NCBI GenBank assembly: GCA_037013495.1
Contig: CM072810.1
Location: 49,338,843-49,402,842, forward strand
Direction: 5' to 3'
DNA from: Hippophae tibetana
Lineage: Eukaryota; Streptophyta; Magnoliopsida; Rosales; Elaeagnaceae
DNA length: 64,000 bases
Below the pieces are notes generated by a model. The model was not told where the DNA came from, ran no database searches, and saw nothing but the letters and a program-made list of their open reading frames with translations. The position numbers and the translations under genes are program-made. Position 1 is the stretch's first letter; every line of letters starts with the position of its first letter. Below are positions 27,031 through 38,967 of this stretch, one piece after another.

Positions 27031-28031
27031 TCCGTTGTACTTACTTTCTATTTTATTCAAAAGAGCCGTAAAGGAGATTTTAGTGCAAACAAAGGGTTCT
27101 TTATTTACGCGTTCAATCAATATCGATGCTTCCAAAGAACAAATAAGGGAAGAGAAAAAGAAAGGAGGTACTGTTCACATTTTAAAAAAGAATAAAGATT
27201 TCATAAATCGCAATTTGAACTTTAAAAGATGATAACTTTTGACTCGGGTATTGAAACGACTATATTATTATATGAAACCGAAGCTCTTAGCGATTCACAC
27301 AATATGAGAAGGCCTCAAATTTGGAATATCATTTTTGTACCTAACTTTCACCATTTACATCATTTATTGAGGGTTTTTAGTTTTTTCCCACCATTTTTGT
27401 TGTACTTACTTTCGATTTTATTCAAAAGATCCATAAAAGGGATATTGGTGCAAACAAAGGGTCCTTTTATTTATGTGTTCAATCCCTATATATTCTTCCA
27501 AAAAAAATGAGTGAAGAAAAAGGAAAAGGCTACTGTTCCTATTAAAAAAAGAACAAAACATTTGATAAATCGGAGTTCCAACTTGAAACGACGATAAAAG
27601 TTTACTTGCATATCGAGACAACTATTTTAATATATCAAAATGAAGCCCGTACCGATTCAAAAAATCTGATGTGGCCTCACAAAGGAACCACATTTTTTAA
27701 CCCAAATTCCATCGTTTACATCATTTACCGAGTGTTTAAGTGTTTGTCTCACAATTTCCGTTGTACTTACTTTCTATTTTATTCAAAAGTGCCGTAAAGG
27801 AGATTTTGGTGCAAACAAAGGGTTCTTTATTTATTCGTTCAATCAATATCTAAGCTTTCAAAGAACAAATAAGGGAAGAGAAAAAGAAAGGAGGTATTGT
27901 TCACATTTTAAAAAAGAATAAAACATTTGATAAATCGCAATTTTAACTTTAAAAGATGATAACTTTGAACTCGGGTATTGAAACCACTATATTATTATAT
28001 GAAACCGAAGCTCTTAGCGATTCACACAATA
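26940..28031. repeat. Three-monomer unit C-A-B/C
   Basis: Monomers start at 26940, 27305 (A with AAGGCCTC) and 27667 (B/C). The C start reads GATTTGCAAACAC, a private change that removes the usual GGCC. Confidence 0.86.
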
Positions 28032-28758
28032 TGAGATGGCCTCAAATTTGGAATATCATTTTTGTACCTAAATTTCACCATTTATATCATTTATTGAGGG
28101 TTTTTAGTTTTTTCCCACCTTTTCCGTTGTACTTACTTTCGATTTTATTCAAAAGATCCATAAAAGAGATATTGGTGCAAAAAAATGGTCCTTTTATTTA
28201 TGTGTTCAATCCCTATATATTCTTCCAAAGAAAATGAGTGAAGAAAAAGGAAAAGGCTATTGTTACCATTTAAAAAAGGAACAAAACATTTGATAAATCG
28301 GAGTTCCAACTTTAAATGACGATAAAAGTTTACTTGCATATCGAGACAACTATTTTAATATATCAAATTGAAGCCCGTACCAATTCAAAAAATCTGATGT
28401 GGCCCCACAAAGAAACCACATTTTTGTACCCAAATTCCATCGTTTACATCATTTACCGAGGGTTTAAGTGTTTGTCTCACAATTTCCGTTGTACTAACTT
28501 TCTATTTTATTCAAAAGTGCCGTAAAGGAGATTTTGGTGCAAACAAGGGTTCTTTATTTATGGGTTCAATCAATATCTATGTTTCCAAAAAACAAATAAG
28601 GGAAAAGAAAAAGAAAGGAGGTACTGTTCACATTTTAAAAAAGAATAAAACATTTGATAAATCGCAATTCCAACTTTAAAAGATTATAACTTTTGACTCG
28701 GGTATTGAAACGACTATATATTTATATGAAACCGAAGCTCTTAGCGATTCACACAATA
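28032..28758. repeat. Two-monomer unit A-B/C
   Basis: Monomers start at 28032 (A with GCAAAAAAATGG) and 28395 (B/C with GCAAACAAGGGTTC, a one-base deletion). The same pair returns at 38241 and 40064. Confidence 0.86.
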
Positions 28759-30218
28759 TGAGATGGCATCAAATTTGGAATATCATTTTTGTACCTAACT
28801 TTCACCATTTACATCATTTATTAAGGGTTTTTAGTTTTTTGCCCACCATTTCCGTTGTACTTTCTTTCAATTTTATTCAAAAGAACCGTAAAGGAGATTT
28901 TGGTGCAAACAAAGGGTTCTTTATTTATGCATCCCATCAATATCTATGCTTCCAAAGAACAAATAAGGGAAGAGAAAAAGAAAGGAGGTACTGTTCACAA
29001 TTTAAAAAAGAATAAAACATTTGATAAATCGCAATTTCAACTTTAAAAGAAGATAACTTTTGACTCGGGTATTGAAACGACTATATTATTATATGAAACC
29101 GAAGCTCTTAGAGATTCACACAATATGAGATGGCCTCAAATTTGGAATATCATTTTTGTACCTAAATTTCAACATTTACATCATTTCTTGAGGGTTTTTA
29201 GTTTTTTGCCCACCATTCCCGTTGTACTTTCTTTCAATTTTATTCAAAAGAACCGTAAAGGAGATTTTGCTGCAAACAAAGGGTTCTTTATTTATGCATC
29301 CAATCAATATCTATGCTTCCAAAGAACAAATAAGGGAAGAGAAAAAGAAAGGAGGTACTGTTCACATTTTAAAAAAGAATAAAACATTTGATAAATCGCA
29401 ATTTCAACTTTAAAAGAAGTTAACTTTTGACTCGGGTATTGAAACGACTATATTATTATATGAAACCGAAGCTCTTAGAGATTCACACAATATGAGATGG
29501 CCTCAAATTTGTAATATGATTTTTGTACCTAAATATCACCATTTCCATCATTCATTGAGGGTTTTTAGTTTTTTCCCACCATTTCCGTTGTACTTACCTT
29601 CGATTTTATTCAAAAGATCCATAAAGGAGATATTGGTGCAAACCAAGGGTCCTTTTATTTATGTGTTCAATACCAATATATTCTTCCAAAAAAATGAGTG
29701 AAGAAAAAGGAAAAGCCCATTGTTCCCATTTAAAAAAGGAAGAAAACATTTGATAAATCGGAGTTCCAAATTTAAAGGAAGATAAACTTTTACATGCATA
29801 TCGAGACAACTATTATAATATATCAAATTGAATATCATACCGATTCAAACCATCTGATTTGGCCCCATAGAGGAACCACATATTTGTACGCAAATTCCAT
29901 CGTTTACATCATTTACCGAGGGTCTTAAGTGTTTGTCTCACCATTTCCGTTGTTCTTACTTTCTGTTATATTGAAAAGAGTTGTAAAGGAGATATTTGTC
30001 CAAACAAATTGTTCTTTATTTATGTGTTAAATCAACATATATTCTTCCAAAAATAATATGAGAAAAGTTAAAGGAAAAGGCTATTGTTCGCATTTTAAAA
30101 AGGAACAAAACATTTGATAAATCGGAGTTCCAACATTAAAGGACGATAAATTTTTACTCTGTTATCGAAACAACTATTATTATATATCAAAATGAAGCCC
30201 ATACCGATTCAAACAATC
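28759..30218. repeat. Four-monomer unit A/C-A/C-A-B1
   Basis: Monomers start at 28759, 29126 (both A/C hybrids), 29493 and 29855. Two hybrids in a row are seen only here and in the 38.9 and 40.8 kb counterparts. The second hybrid has CACCATTCCCG and GATTTTGCTGC. Confidence 0.86.
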
Positions 30219-31677
30219 TGATTTGGCCCCAAAAAGGAACCACATTTTTGTATGCAAATTCCATCGTTTAAATCATTTACTGAGTGTTTTAAGTGTTTGT
30301 CTCACAATTTCCGTTGTACTTATTTTCTATTTTATTCAAAAGTGCCATAAGGGAGATTTTGGTGCAAACAAAGGGTTCTTTATTTATGCGTTCAATCAAT
30401 ATCTATGTTTCCAAAAAACAAATAAGTGAAGAGAAAAAGAAAGGAGGTACTGTTCACATTTTCAAAAAGAACAAAACATTTGATAAATCGCAATTTCAAC
30501 TTTAAAAGATTATAACTTTTGACTCGGGTATTGAAACGACTATATATTTATATGAAACCGAAGCTCTTAGCGATTCACACAATATGAGATGGCCTCAAAT
30601 TTGGAATATCATTTTTGTACCTAAATTTCACCATTTACATCATTTATTGAGGGTTTTTAGTTTTTTGCCCACAATTTCCGTTGTACTTACTTTCTATTTT
30701 ATTTAAAAGAACCGTAAAGGAGATTTTGGTGCAAACAAAGGGTTCTTTATTTATGCGTCCAATCAATATCTATTCTTCCAAAGAACAAATAAGGGAAGAG
30801 AAAAAGAAAGGAGGTACTGTTCACATTTTAAAAAAGAATAAAACATTTGATAAATCGCAATTTCAACTTTAAAAGAAGATAACTTTTGACTCGGGTATTG
30901 AAACGACTATATTATTATATGAAACCGAAGCTCTTAGCGATTCACACAATATGAGATGGCCTCAAATTTGGAATATGATTTTTGTACCTAAATTTCACCA
31001 TTTCCATCATTCATTGAGGTTTTTAGTTTTTTCCCACCATTTCCGTTGTACTTACCTTCGATTTTATTCAAAAGATCCATAAAGGAGATATTGGTGCAAA
31101 CAAAGGGTCCTTTTATTTATGTGTTCAATACCTATATATTCTTCCAAAAAAAATGAGTGAAGAAAAAGCAAAAAGGCCATTGTTCCCATTTAAAAAAGGA
31201 ACAAAACATTTGATAAATCAGAGTTCCAAATTTAAAGGACGATAAACTTTTACATGCATATCGAGACAACTATTATAATATATCAAATTGAATATCATAC
31301 CGATTCAAACCATCTGATTTGGCCCCATAGAGGAACCACATATTTGTACGCAAATTCCATCGTTTACATCATTTACCGAGGTCTTAAGTGTTTGTCTCAC
31401 CATTTCCGTTGTTCTTACTTTCTCTTATATTGAAAAGAGTTGTAAAGGAGATATTTGTCCAAACAAATTGTTCTTTATGTATGTGTTAAATCAACATATA
31501 TTCTTCCAAAAATAATATGAGAAAAGTTAAAGGAAAAGGCTATTGTTCCCATTTTAAAAAGGAACAAAACATTTGATAAATCGGAGTTCCAACATTAAAG
31601 GACGATAATTTTTTACTCTGTTATCGAAACAACTATTATTATATATCAAAATGAAGCCCATACCGATTCAAACAATC
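30219..31677. repeat. Four-monomer unit C-A/C-A-B1
   Basis: Monomers start at 30219, 30585, 30952 and 31315. It is the first of a series of closely similar tetramers (30219, 31678, 34229, 35689). The A at 30952 and B at 31315 each carry a one-base loss in the GAGGG run (GAGGTTTTTAG and GAGGTCTTAAG). Confidence 0.87.
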
Positions 31678-32249
31678 TGATTTGGCCCCAAAAAGGAACC
31701 ACATTTTTGTATGCAAATTCCATCGTTTACATCATTTACCGAGTGTTTTAAGTGTTTGTCTCACAATTTCCGTTGTACTTATTTTCTATTTTATTCAAAA
31801 GTGCCATAAGGGAGATTTTGGGGCAAACAAAGGGTTCTTTATTTATGCGTTCAATCAATATCTATGTTTCCAAAAAACAAATAAGTGAAGAGAAAAAGAA
31901 AGGAGGTACTGTTCACATTTTCAAAAAGAACAAAACATTTGATAAATCGCAATTTCAACTTTAAAAGATTATAACTTTTGACTCGGGTATTGAAACGACT
32001 ATATATTTATATGAAACCGAAGCTCTTAGCGATTCACACAATATGAGATGGCCTCAAATTTGGAATATCATTTTTGTACCTAAATTTCACCATTTACATC
32101 ATTTATTGAGGGTTTTTAGTTTTTTGCCCACAATTTCCGTTGTACTTACTTTCTATTTTATTCAAAAGAACCGTAAAGGAGATTTTGGTGCAAACAAAGG
32201 GTTCTTTATTTATGCGTCCAATCAATATCTATTCTTCCAAAGAACAAAT

Positions 32250-32273
32250 AAGGGAAGAGAAAAAGAAAGGAGG
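32250..32273. repeat. Representative 24-base homopurine run of C-type 3' halves
   Basis: An unbroken A/G run in the A/C hybrid at 32044. It sits at the same place in most C monomers and in all hybrids with a C 3' half. In the subfamily at 728, 3277, 5461 and 9105 it is interrupted by pyrimidines. The strand with the run is the displayed one. Confidence 0.8.
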
Positions 32274-32911
32274 TACTGTTCACATTTTAAAAAAGAATAA
32301 AACATTTGATAAATCGCAATTTCAACTTTAAAAGAAGATAACTTTTGCTCGGGTATTGAAACGACTATATTATTATATGAAACCGAAGCTCTTGGAGATT
32401 CACACAATATGAGATGGCCTCAAATTTGGAATATGATTTTTGTACCTAAATTTCACCATTTCCATCATTCATTGAGGGTTTTTAGTTTTTTCCCACCATT
32501 TCCGTTGTACTTACCTTCGATTTTATTCAAAAGATCCATAAAGGAGATATTGGTGCAAACAAAGGGTCCATTTATTTATGTGTTCAATACCTATATATTC
32601 TTCCAAAAAAATGAGTGAAGAAAAAGGAAAAGGCCATTGTTCCCATTTAAAAAAGGAACAAAACATTTGATAAATCGGAGTTCCAAATTTAAAGGACGAT
32701 AAACTTTTACATGCATATCGAGACAACTATTATAATATATCAAATTGAATATCATACCGATTCAAACCATCTGATTTGGCCCCATAGAGGAACCACATAT
32801 TTGTACGCAAATTCCATCGTTTACATCATTTACCGAGGGTCTTAAGTGTTTGTCTCACCATTTCCGTTGTTCTTACTTTCTCTTATATTCAAAAGAGCTG
32901 TAAAGGAGATA

Positions 32912-32930
32912 TTTGTCCAAACAAATTGTT
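32912..32930. repeat. Representative B-specific palindromic segment
   Basis: TTTGT and ACAAA flank a four-base spacer, overlapping AACAA-A-TTGTT. The segment lies mid-monomer in type B only; A and C have GGTGCAAACAAAGGG at the same place. Confidence 0.7.
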
Positions 32931-33000
32931 CTTTATTTATGTGTTAAATCAACATATATTCTTCCAAAAATAATATGAGAAAAGTGAAAGGAAAAGGCTA

Positions 33001-33048
33001 TTGTTCCCATTTTAAAAAGGAACAAAACATTTGATAAATCGGAGTTCC
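33001..33048. repeat. Representative GTTCC-GGAAC-GTTCC dyad of A and B monomers
   Basis: TTGTTCC (33001-33007) and GGAACAA (33019-33025) form a perfect 7-bp inverted repeat around an 11-base spacer containing TTTTAAAA. The GGAAC arm can also pair with GTTCC at 33044-33048. The same arrangement appears in most A and B monomers. In C the arms are changed (TGTTCAC and GAATAAA). Confidence 0.8.
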
Positions 33049-33135
33049 AACATTAAAGGACGATAAATTTTTACTCTGTTATCTAAACAACTTTTATAAT
33101 ATATCAAAATGAAGCCCATACCGATTCAAACAATC

Positions 33136-34228
33136 TGATTTGGCCCCACAAAAGTACCACAGTTTTGTACGCAAATTCCATCGTTTACATCATTTTCCGA
33201 GGGTTTTAAGTGTTTGTCTCACAATTTCCGTTGTACTTACTTTCTATTTTATTCAAAAGAGCCGTAAAAGAAATTTAGGTGCAAACAAAGGGTTCTTTAT
33301 TTATGCTTTCAATCAATATTTATGCTTCCAAAGAACAAATAAGGGAAGAGAAAAAGAAAGGAGCTACTGTTCACATTTTAAAAAAGAATAAAACATTTGA
33401 TAAATCGCAATTTCAACTTTAAAAGAAGATAACTTTTGCTCGGGTATTGAAACGACTATATTATTATATGAAACCGAAGCTCTTGGAGATTCACACAATA
33501 TGAGATGGCGTCAAATTTGGAATATGATTTTTGTACCTAAATTTCACCATTTCCATCATTCATTGAGGGTTTTTAGTTTTTTCCCACCATTTCCGTTGTA
33601 CTTACCTTCGATTTTATTCAAAAGATCCATAAAGGAGATATTGGTGCAAACAAAGGGTTCTTTTATTTATGTGTTCAATACCTATATATTCTTCCAAAAA
33701 AAATGAGTGAAGAAAAAGCGAAAAGGCCATTGTTCCCATTTAAAAAAGGAACAAAACATTTGATAAATCAGAGTTCCAAATTTAAAGGACGATAAACTTT
33801 TACATGCATATCGAGACAACTATTATAATATATCAAATTGAATATCATACCGATTCAAACCATCTGATTTGGCCCCATAGAGGAACCACATATTTGTACG
33901 CAAATTCCATCGTTTACATCATTTACCGAGGGTCTTAAGTGTTTGTCTCACCATTTCCGTTGTTCTTACTTTCTCTTATATTGAAAAGAGTTGTAAAGGA
34001 GATATTTGTCCAAACAAATTGTTCTTTATTTATGTGTTAAATCAACATATATTCTTCCAAAAATAATATGAGAAAAGTTAAAGGAAAAGGCTATTGTTCC
34101 CATTTTAAAAAGGAACAAAACATTTGATAAATCGGAGTTCCAACATTAAAGGACGATAAATTTTTACTCTGTTATCGAAACAACTATTATTATATATCAA
34201 AATGAAGCCCATACCGATTCAAACAATC
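33136..34228. repeat. Three-monomer unit C-A-B1
   Basis: Monomers start at 33136, 33501 and 33865. The C copy resembles 21482 and 25119 (AAAGTACCACAG, AAAGAAATTTAGG, AAGGAGCTACTG) but ends in the local TTTTGCTCGGG tail, so it is itself a recombinant. Confidence 0.86.
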
Positions 34229-35688
34229 TGATTTGGCCCCAAAAAGGAACCACATTTTTGTATGCAAATTCCATCGTTTACATCATTTACCGAGTCTTTT
34301 AAGTGTTTGTCTCACAATTTCCGTTGTACTTATTTTCTATTTTATTCAAAAGTGCCATAAGGGAGATTTTGGTGCAAACAAAGGGTTCTTTATTTATGCG
34401 TTCAATCAATATCTATGTTTCCAAAAAACAAATAAGTGAAGAGAAAAAGAAAGGAGGTACTGTTCACATTTTCAAAAAGAACAAAACATTTGATAAATCG
34501 CAATTTCAACTTTAAAAGATTATAACTTTTGACTCGGGTATTGAAACGACTATATATTTATATGAAACCGAAGCTCTTAGCGATTCACACAATATGAGAT
34601 GGCCTCAAATTTGGAATATCATTTTTCTACCTAAATTTCACCATTTACATCATTTATTGAGGGTTTTTAGTTTTTTGCCCACAATTTCCGTTGTACTTAC
34701 TTTCTATTTTATTGAAAAGAACCGTAAAAGAGATTTTGGTGCAAACAAAGGGTTCTTTATTTATGCGTCCAATCAATATCTATTCTTCCAAAGAACAAAT
34801 AAGGGAAGAGAAAAAGAAAGGAGGTACTGTTCACATTTTAAAAAAGAATAAAACATTTGATAAATCGCAATTTCAACTTTAAAAGAAGATAACTTTTGCT
34901 CGGGTATTGAAACGACTATATTATTATATGAAACCGAAGCTCTTGGAGATTCACACAATATGAGATGGCGTCAAATTTGGAATATGATTTTTGTACCTAA
35001 ATTTCACCATTTCCATCATTCATTGAGGGTTTTTAGTTTTTTCCCACCATTTCCGTTGTACTTACCTTCGATTTTATTCAAAAGATCCATAAAGGAGATA
35101 TTGGTGCAAACAAAGGGTCCTTTTATTTATGTGTTCAATACCTATATATTCTTCCAAAAAAAATGAGTGAAGAAAAAGCAAAAAGGCCATTGTTCCCATT
35201 TAAAAAAGGAACAAAACATTTGATAAATTAGAGTTCCAAATTTAAAGGACGATAAACTTTTACATGCATATCGAGACAACTATTATAATATATCAAATTG
35301 AATATCATACCGATTCAAACCATCTAATTTGGCCCCGTAGAGGAACCACATATTTGTACGCAAATTCCATTGTTTACATCATTTACCGAGGGTCTTAAGT
35401 GTTTGTCTCACCATTTCCGTTGTTCTTACTTTCTCTTATATTGAAAAGAGTTGTAAAGGAGATATTTGTCCAAACAAATTGTTCTTTATTTATGTGTTAA
35501 ATCAACATATATTCTTCCAAAAATAATATGAGAAAAGTGAAAGGAAAAGGCTATTGTTCCCATTTTAAAAAGGAACAAAACATTTGATAAATCGGAGTTC
35601 CAACATTAAAGGACGATAAATTTTTACTCTGTTATCGAAACAACTATTATTATATATCAAAATGAAGCCCATACCGATTCAAACAATC
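34229..35688. repeat. Four-monomer unit C-A/C-A-B1
   Basis: Monomers start at 34229, 34595, 34961 and 35325. Its C, hybrid and A copies match 31678-32771 at about 2,551 bp. The B1 start reads CTAATTTGGCCCCGTAG. Confidence 0.87.
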
Positions 35689-37146
35689 TGATTTGGCCCC
35701 AAAAAGGAACCACATTTTTGTATGCAAATTCCATCATTTACATCATTTACCGAATGTTTTAAGTGTTTGTCTCACAATTTCCGTTGTACTTACTTTCTAT
35801 TTTATTCAAAAGTGTCGTAAAGAAGATTTTGGTGCCGGCAAAGAGTTCTTTATTTATGCGTTCAATCAATATCTATGCTTCCAAAAAACAAATAAGGGAA
35901 GAGAAAAAGAAAGGAGGTACTGTTCACATTTTAAAAAAGAATAAAACATTTGATAAATCGCAATTCCAACTTTAAAAGATTATAACTTTTGACTCAGGTA
36001 TTGAAACGACTATATATTTATATGAAACCGAAGCTCTTAGCGATTCACACAATATGAGATGGCCTCAAATTTGGAATATCATTTTTGTACCTAAATTTCA
36101 CCATTTACATCATTTATTGAGGGTTTTTAGTTTTTTGCCCACAATTTCCGTTGTACTTACTTTCTATTTTATTCAAGAGAACCGTAAAGGAGATTTTGGT
36201 GCAAACAAAGGGTTCTTTATTTATGCGTTCAATCAATATCTATGCTTCCAAAGAACAAATAAGGGAAGAGAAAAAGAAAGGAGGTACTGTTCACATTTTA
36301 AAAAAGAATAAAACATTTGATAAATCCCAATTTCAACTTTAAAAGATGATAACTTTTGACTCGGATATTGAAACGACTATATTATTATATGAAACCGAAG
36401 CTCTTAGCGATTAACACAATATGAGATGGCCTCAAATTTGAAATATCATTTTTGTACCAAACTTTCACCATTTACATCATTTATTGAGGGTTTTTAGTTT
36501 TTTGCCCACCATTTCCGTTGTACTTTCTTTCAACTTTATTCAAAAGATCCGTAAAGGAGATATTGGTGCAAACAAAGGGTTCTTTATTTATGTGTTCAAT
36601 ACATATATATTCTTCCAAAAAAATTAGTAAAGAAAAAGGAAAAGGCTAATGTTCGCATTTAAAAAAGAAACAAAACTTTTGATAAATCGGAGTTCCAACT
36701 TTAAACGACGATAAAAGTTTACTTGCATATCGAGACAACTATTTTAATATATCAAAATGAAGCCCGAACCGATTCAAAAAATCTGATGTGGCCCCACAAA
36801 GGAACCACATTTTTGTACCCAAATTCAATCGTTTACATCATTTACCGAGGGTTTTAAGTGTTTGTCTCACCATTACCGTTGTACTTACTTTCTATTATAT
36901 TGAAAAGAGCCGTAAAGGAGATTTTTGTTCAAACAAATTGTTCTTTATTTTTTTGTTAAATCAATATATATTCTTCCAAAAATATATGAGAAAATTGAAA
37001 GGAAATGGCTATTGTTCCCATATTAAAAACGAACAAAACATTTGATAAATCGGAGTTCCAACTTTAAAGGACGATAATTTTTTACTATTGTATCGAAACA
37101 ACTATTATAATATATCAAATTGAAGCCCGTACCGATTTAAACAATC
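35689..37146. repeat. Four-monomer unit C-A/C-A-B2
   Basis: Monomers start at 35689, 36055, 36422 and 36784. The C copy has TTGGTGCCGGCAAAGAG, related to the TGCCAGCAAAGG subfamily otherwise seen only beyond 57 kb. The B at 36784 belongs to the ATTACCGTTG haplotype of 14.6 and 16.0 kb. Confidence 0.86.
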
Positions 37147-38240
37147 TGATTTGGCCACACAAAGGAACCACATTTTTGTACGCAAATTCCATCGTTTACA
37201 TCATTTACCGTGGGTGTTAAGTGTTTGTCTCACAATGTTCGTTGTACTTACTTTCTATTTTATTCAAAAGAGCCGTAAAGGAGATTTTCGTGCAAACAAA
37301 GGGTTCTTTATTTATGCGTTCAATCAATACCTATGCTTCCAAAGAACAAATAAGGGAAGAGAAAAAGAAAGGAGGTAGTGTTCACATTTTAAAAAAGAAT
37401 AAAACATTTGATAATTCGCAATTTCAACTTTAAAAGATGATAACTTTTGACTCGGGTATTGAAACGACTATATTATTATATGAAACCGAAGCTCTTAGCG
37501 ATTCACACAATATGAGATGGCCTCAAATTTGGAATATCATTTTTGTACCTAAATTTCATCATTTATATCATTTATTGAGGGTTTTTAGTTTTTTCCCACC
37601 ATTTTTGTTGTACTTACTTTCGATTTTATTCAAAAGATCCATAAAAGAGATATTGGTGCAAACAAAGGGTCCTTTTATTTATGTGTTCAATCCCTATATA
37701 TTCTTCCAAAAAAAATGAGTGAAGAAAAAGGAAAAGGCTACTGTTCCTATTTAAAAAAGGAAAAAAACATTTGATAAATCGGAGTTCCAACTTGAAACGA
37801 CGATAAAAGTTTACTTGCATATCGAGACAACTATTTTAATATATCAAAATGAAGCCCGTACCGATTCAAAAAATCTGATGTGTCCTCACAAAGGAACCAC
37901 ATTTTTTAACCCAAATTTTATCGTTTACATCATTTACCGAGGGTTTAAGTGTTTATCTCACAATTTCCGTTGTACTTACTTTCTATTTTATTGAAAAGTG
38001 TCGTAAAGGAGATTTTGGTGCAAACAAAGGGTTCTTTATTTATTCGTTCAATCAATATCTAAGCTTTCAAAGAACAAATAAGGGAAGAGAAATAGAAAGG
38101 AGGTATTGTTCACATTTTAAAAAAGAATAAAACATTTGATAAATCGCAATTTTAACTTTAAAAGATGATAACTTTGGACTCGGGTATTGAAACCACTATA
38201 TTATTATATGAAACCGAAGCTCTTAGCGATTCACACAATA
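37147..38240. repeat. Three-monomer unit C-A-B/C
   Basis: Monomers start at 37147 (C with CCGTGGGTGTTAAGTG), 37513 and 37876 (B/C with GATGTGTCC and ATCTAAGCTTTC). Confidence 0.86.
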
Positions 38241-38967
38241 TGAGATGGCCCCAAATTTGGAATATCATTTTTGTACCTAAATTTCACCATTTATATCATT
38301 TATTGAGGGTTTTTAGTTTTTTCCCACCTTTTCCGTTGTACTTACTTTCGATTTTATTCAAAAGATCCATAAAAGAGATATTGGTGCAAAAAAATGGTCC
38401 TTTTATTTATGTGTTCAATCCCTATATATTCTTCCAAAGAAAATGAGTGAAGAAAAAGGAAAAGGCTATTGTTACCATTTAAAAAAGGAACAAAACATTT
38501 GATAAATCGGAGTTCCAACTTTAAATGACGATAAAAGTTTACTTGCATATCGAGACAACTATTTTAATATATCAAATTGAAGCCCGTACCAATTCAAAAA
38601 ATCTGATGTGGCCCCACAAAGAAACCACATTTTTGTACCCAAATTCCATCGTTTACATCATTTACCGAGGGTTTAAGTCTTTGTCTCACAATTTCCGTTG
38701 TACTAACTTTCTATTTTATTCAAAAGTGCCGTAAAGGAGATTTTGGTGCAAACAAGGGTTCTTTATTTATGGGTTCAATCAATATCTATGTTTCCAAAAA
38801 ACAAATAAGGGAAAAGAAAAAGAAAGGAGGTACTGTTCACATTTTAAAAAAGAATAAAACATTTGATAAATCGCAATTCCAACTTTAAAAGATTATAACT
38901 TTTGACTCGGGTATTGAAACGACTATATATTTATATGAAACCGAAGCTCTTAGCGATTCACACAATA
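38241..38967. repeat. Two-monomer unit A-B/C
   Basis: Monomers start at 38241 and 38604. The pair is near-identical to 28032-28758, about 10.21 kb upstream, including GCAAAAAAATGG and GCAAACAAGGG. Confidence 0.87.

Larger units (their letters stand above)
20590..27860. repeat. Ten-monomer segment (about 3,638 bp) duplicated in tandem
   Basis: Copy 1 runs from roughly 20.6 to 24.2 kb and copy 2 from roughly 24.2 to 27.85 kb. Matching monomers lie 3,636-3,639 bp apart: 21482/25119, 21848/25485, 22210/25848, 22576/26214, 23667/27305 and 24028/27667. Shared rare variants include AAAGAAATTTAGGT, GAAGAGAACTTTTG, GGTACTGAAACG, ATTTACGCGTTC and ATCTAAGCTTTC. Copy 2 differs by a compact patch near 26.8-27.03 kb. 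This is a large unequal-exchange product, still close to identical and so recent. Confidence 0.85.
31678..33135. repeat. Four-monomer unit C-A/C-A-B1
   Basis: Monomers start at 31678, 32044, 32410 and 32772. Its C matches 30219 at 1,459 bp. The hybrid's tail carries AACTTTTGCTCGGG (one base missing) and CTCTTGGAGATTC, markers repeated in the next two units. Confidence 0.87.
32772..33135. repeat. Exemplar of monomer subtype B1
   Basis: B1 opens GATTTGGCCCCATAGAGGAA and has CACATATTTGTACGCAAATT, GAGGGTCTTAAGTG and GTTGTTCTTACTTTCTC. It then has AAAGAGCTGTAAAGGAG and AATCAACATATATTCTTCC. It is the dominant B form in the left 36 kb. It follows A monomers ending in GAATATCATACCGATTCAAA rather than GAAGCCCGTACCGATTC. 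Rare descendants with ATTGGATTTGG persist at 48424, 52786 and 55696. Confidence 0.88.

Noticed and set aside
32250-32273. AAGGAGG as a Shine-Dalgarno site, suggesting a prokaryotic source
   Set aside because: It is part of the C-type purine run and is not followed at a proper distance by a credible gene. A 64-kb satellite is not a bacterial feature.
32930-32960. ATTTATGTGTT as a yeast-type replication origin consensus
   Set aside because: One mismatch to an 11-base A+T-rich consensus is expected by chance at this composition, and nothing indicates a yeast.
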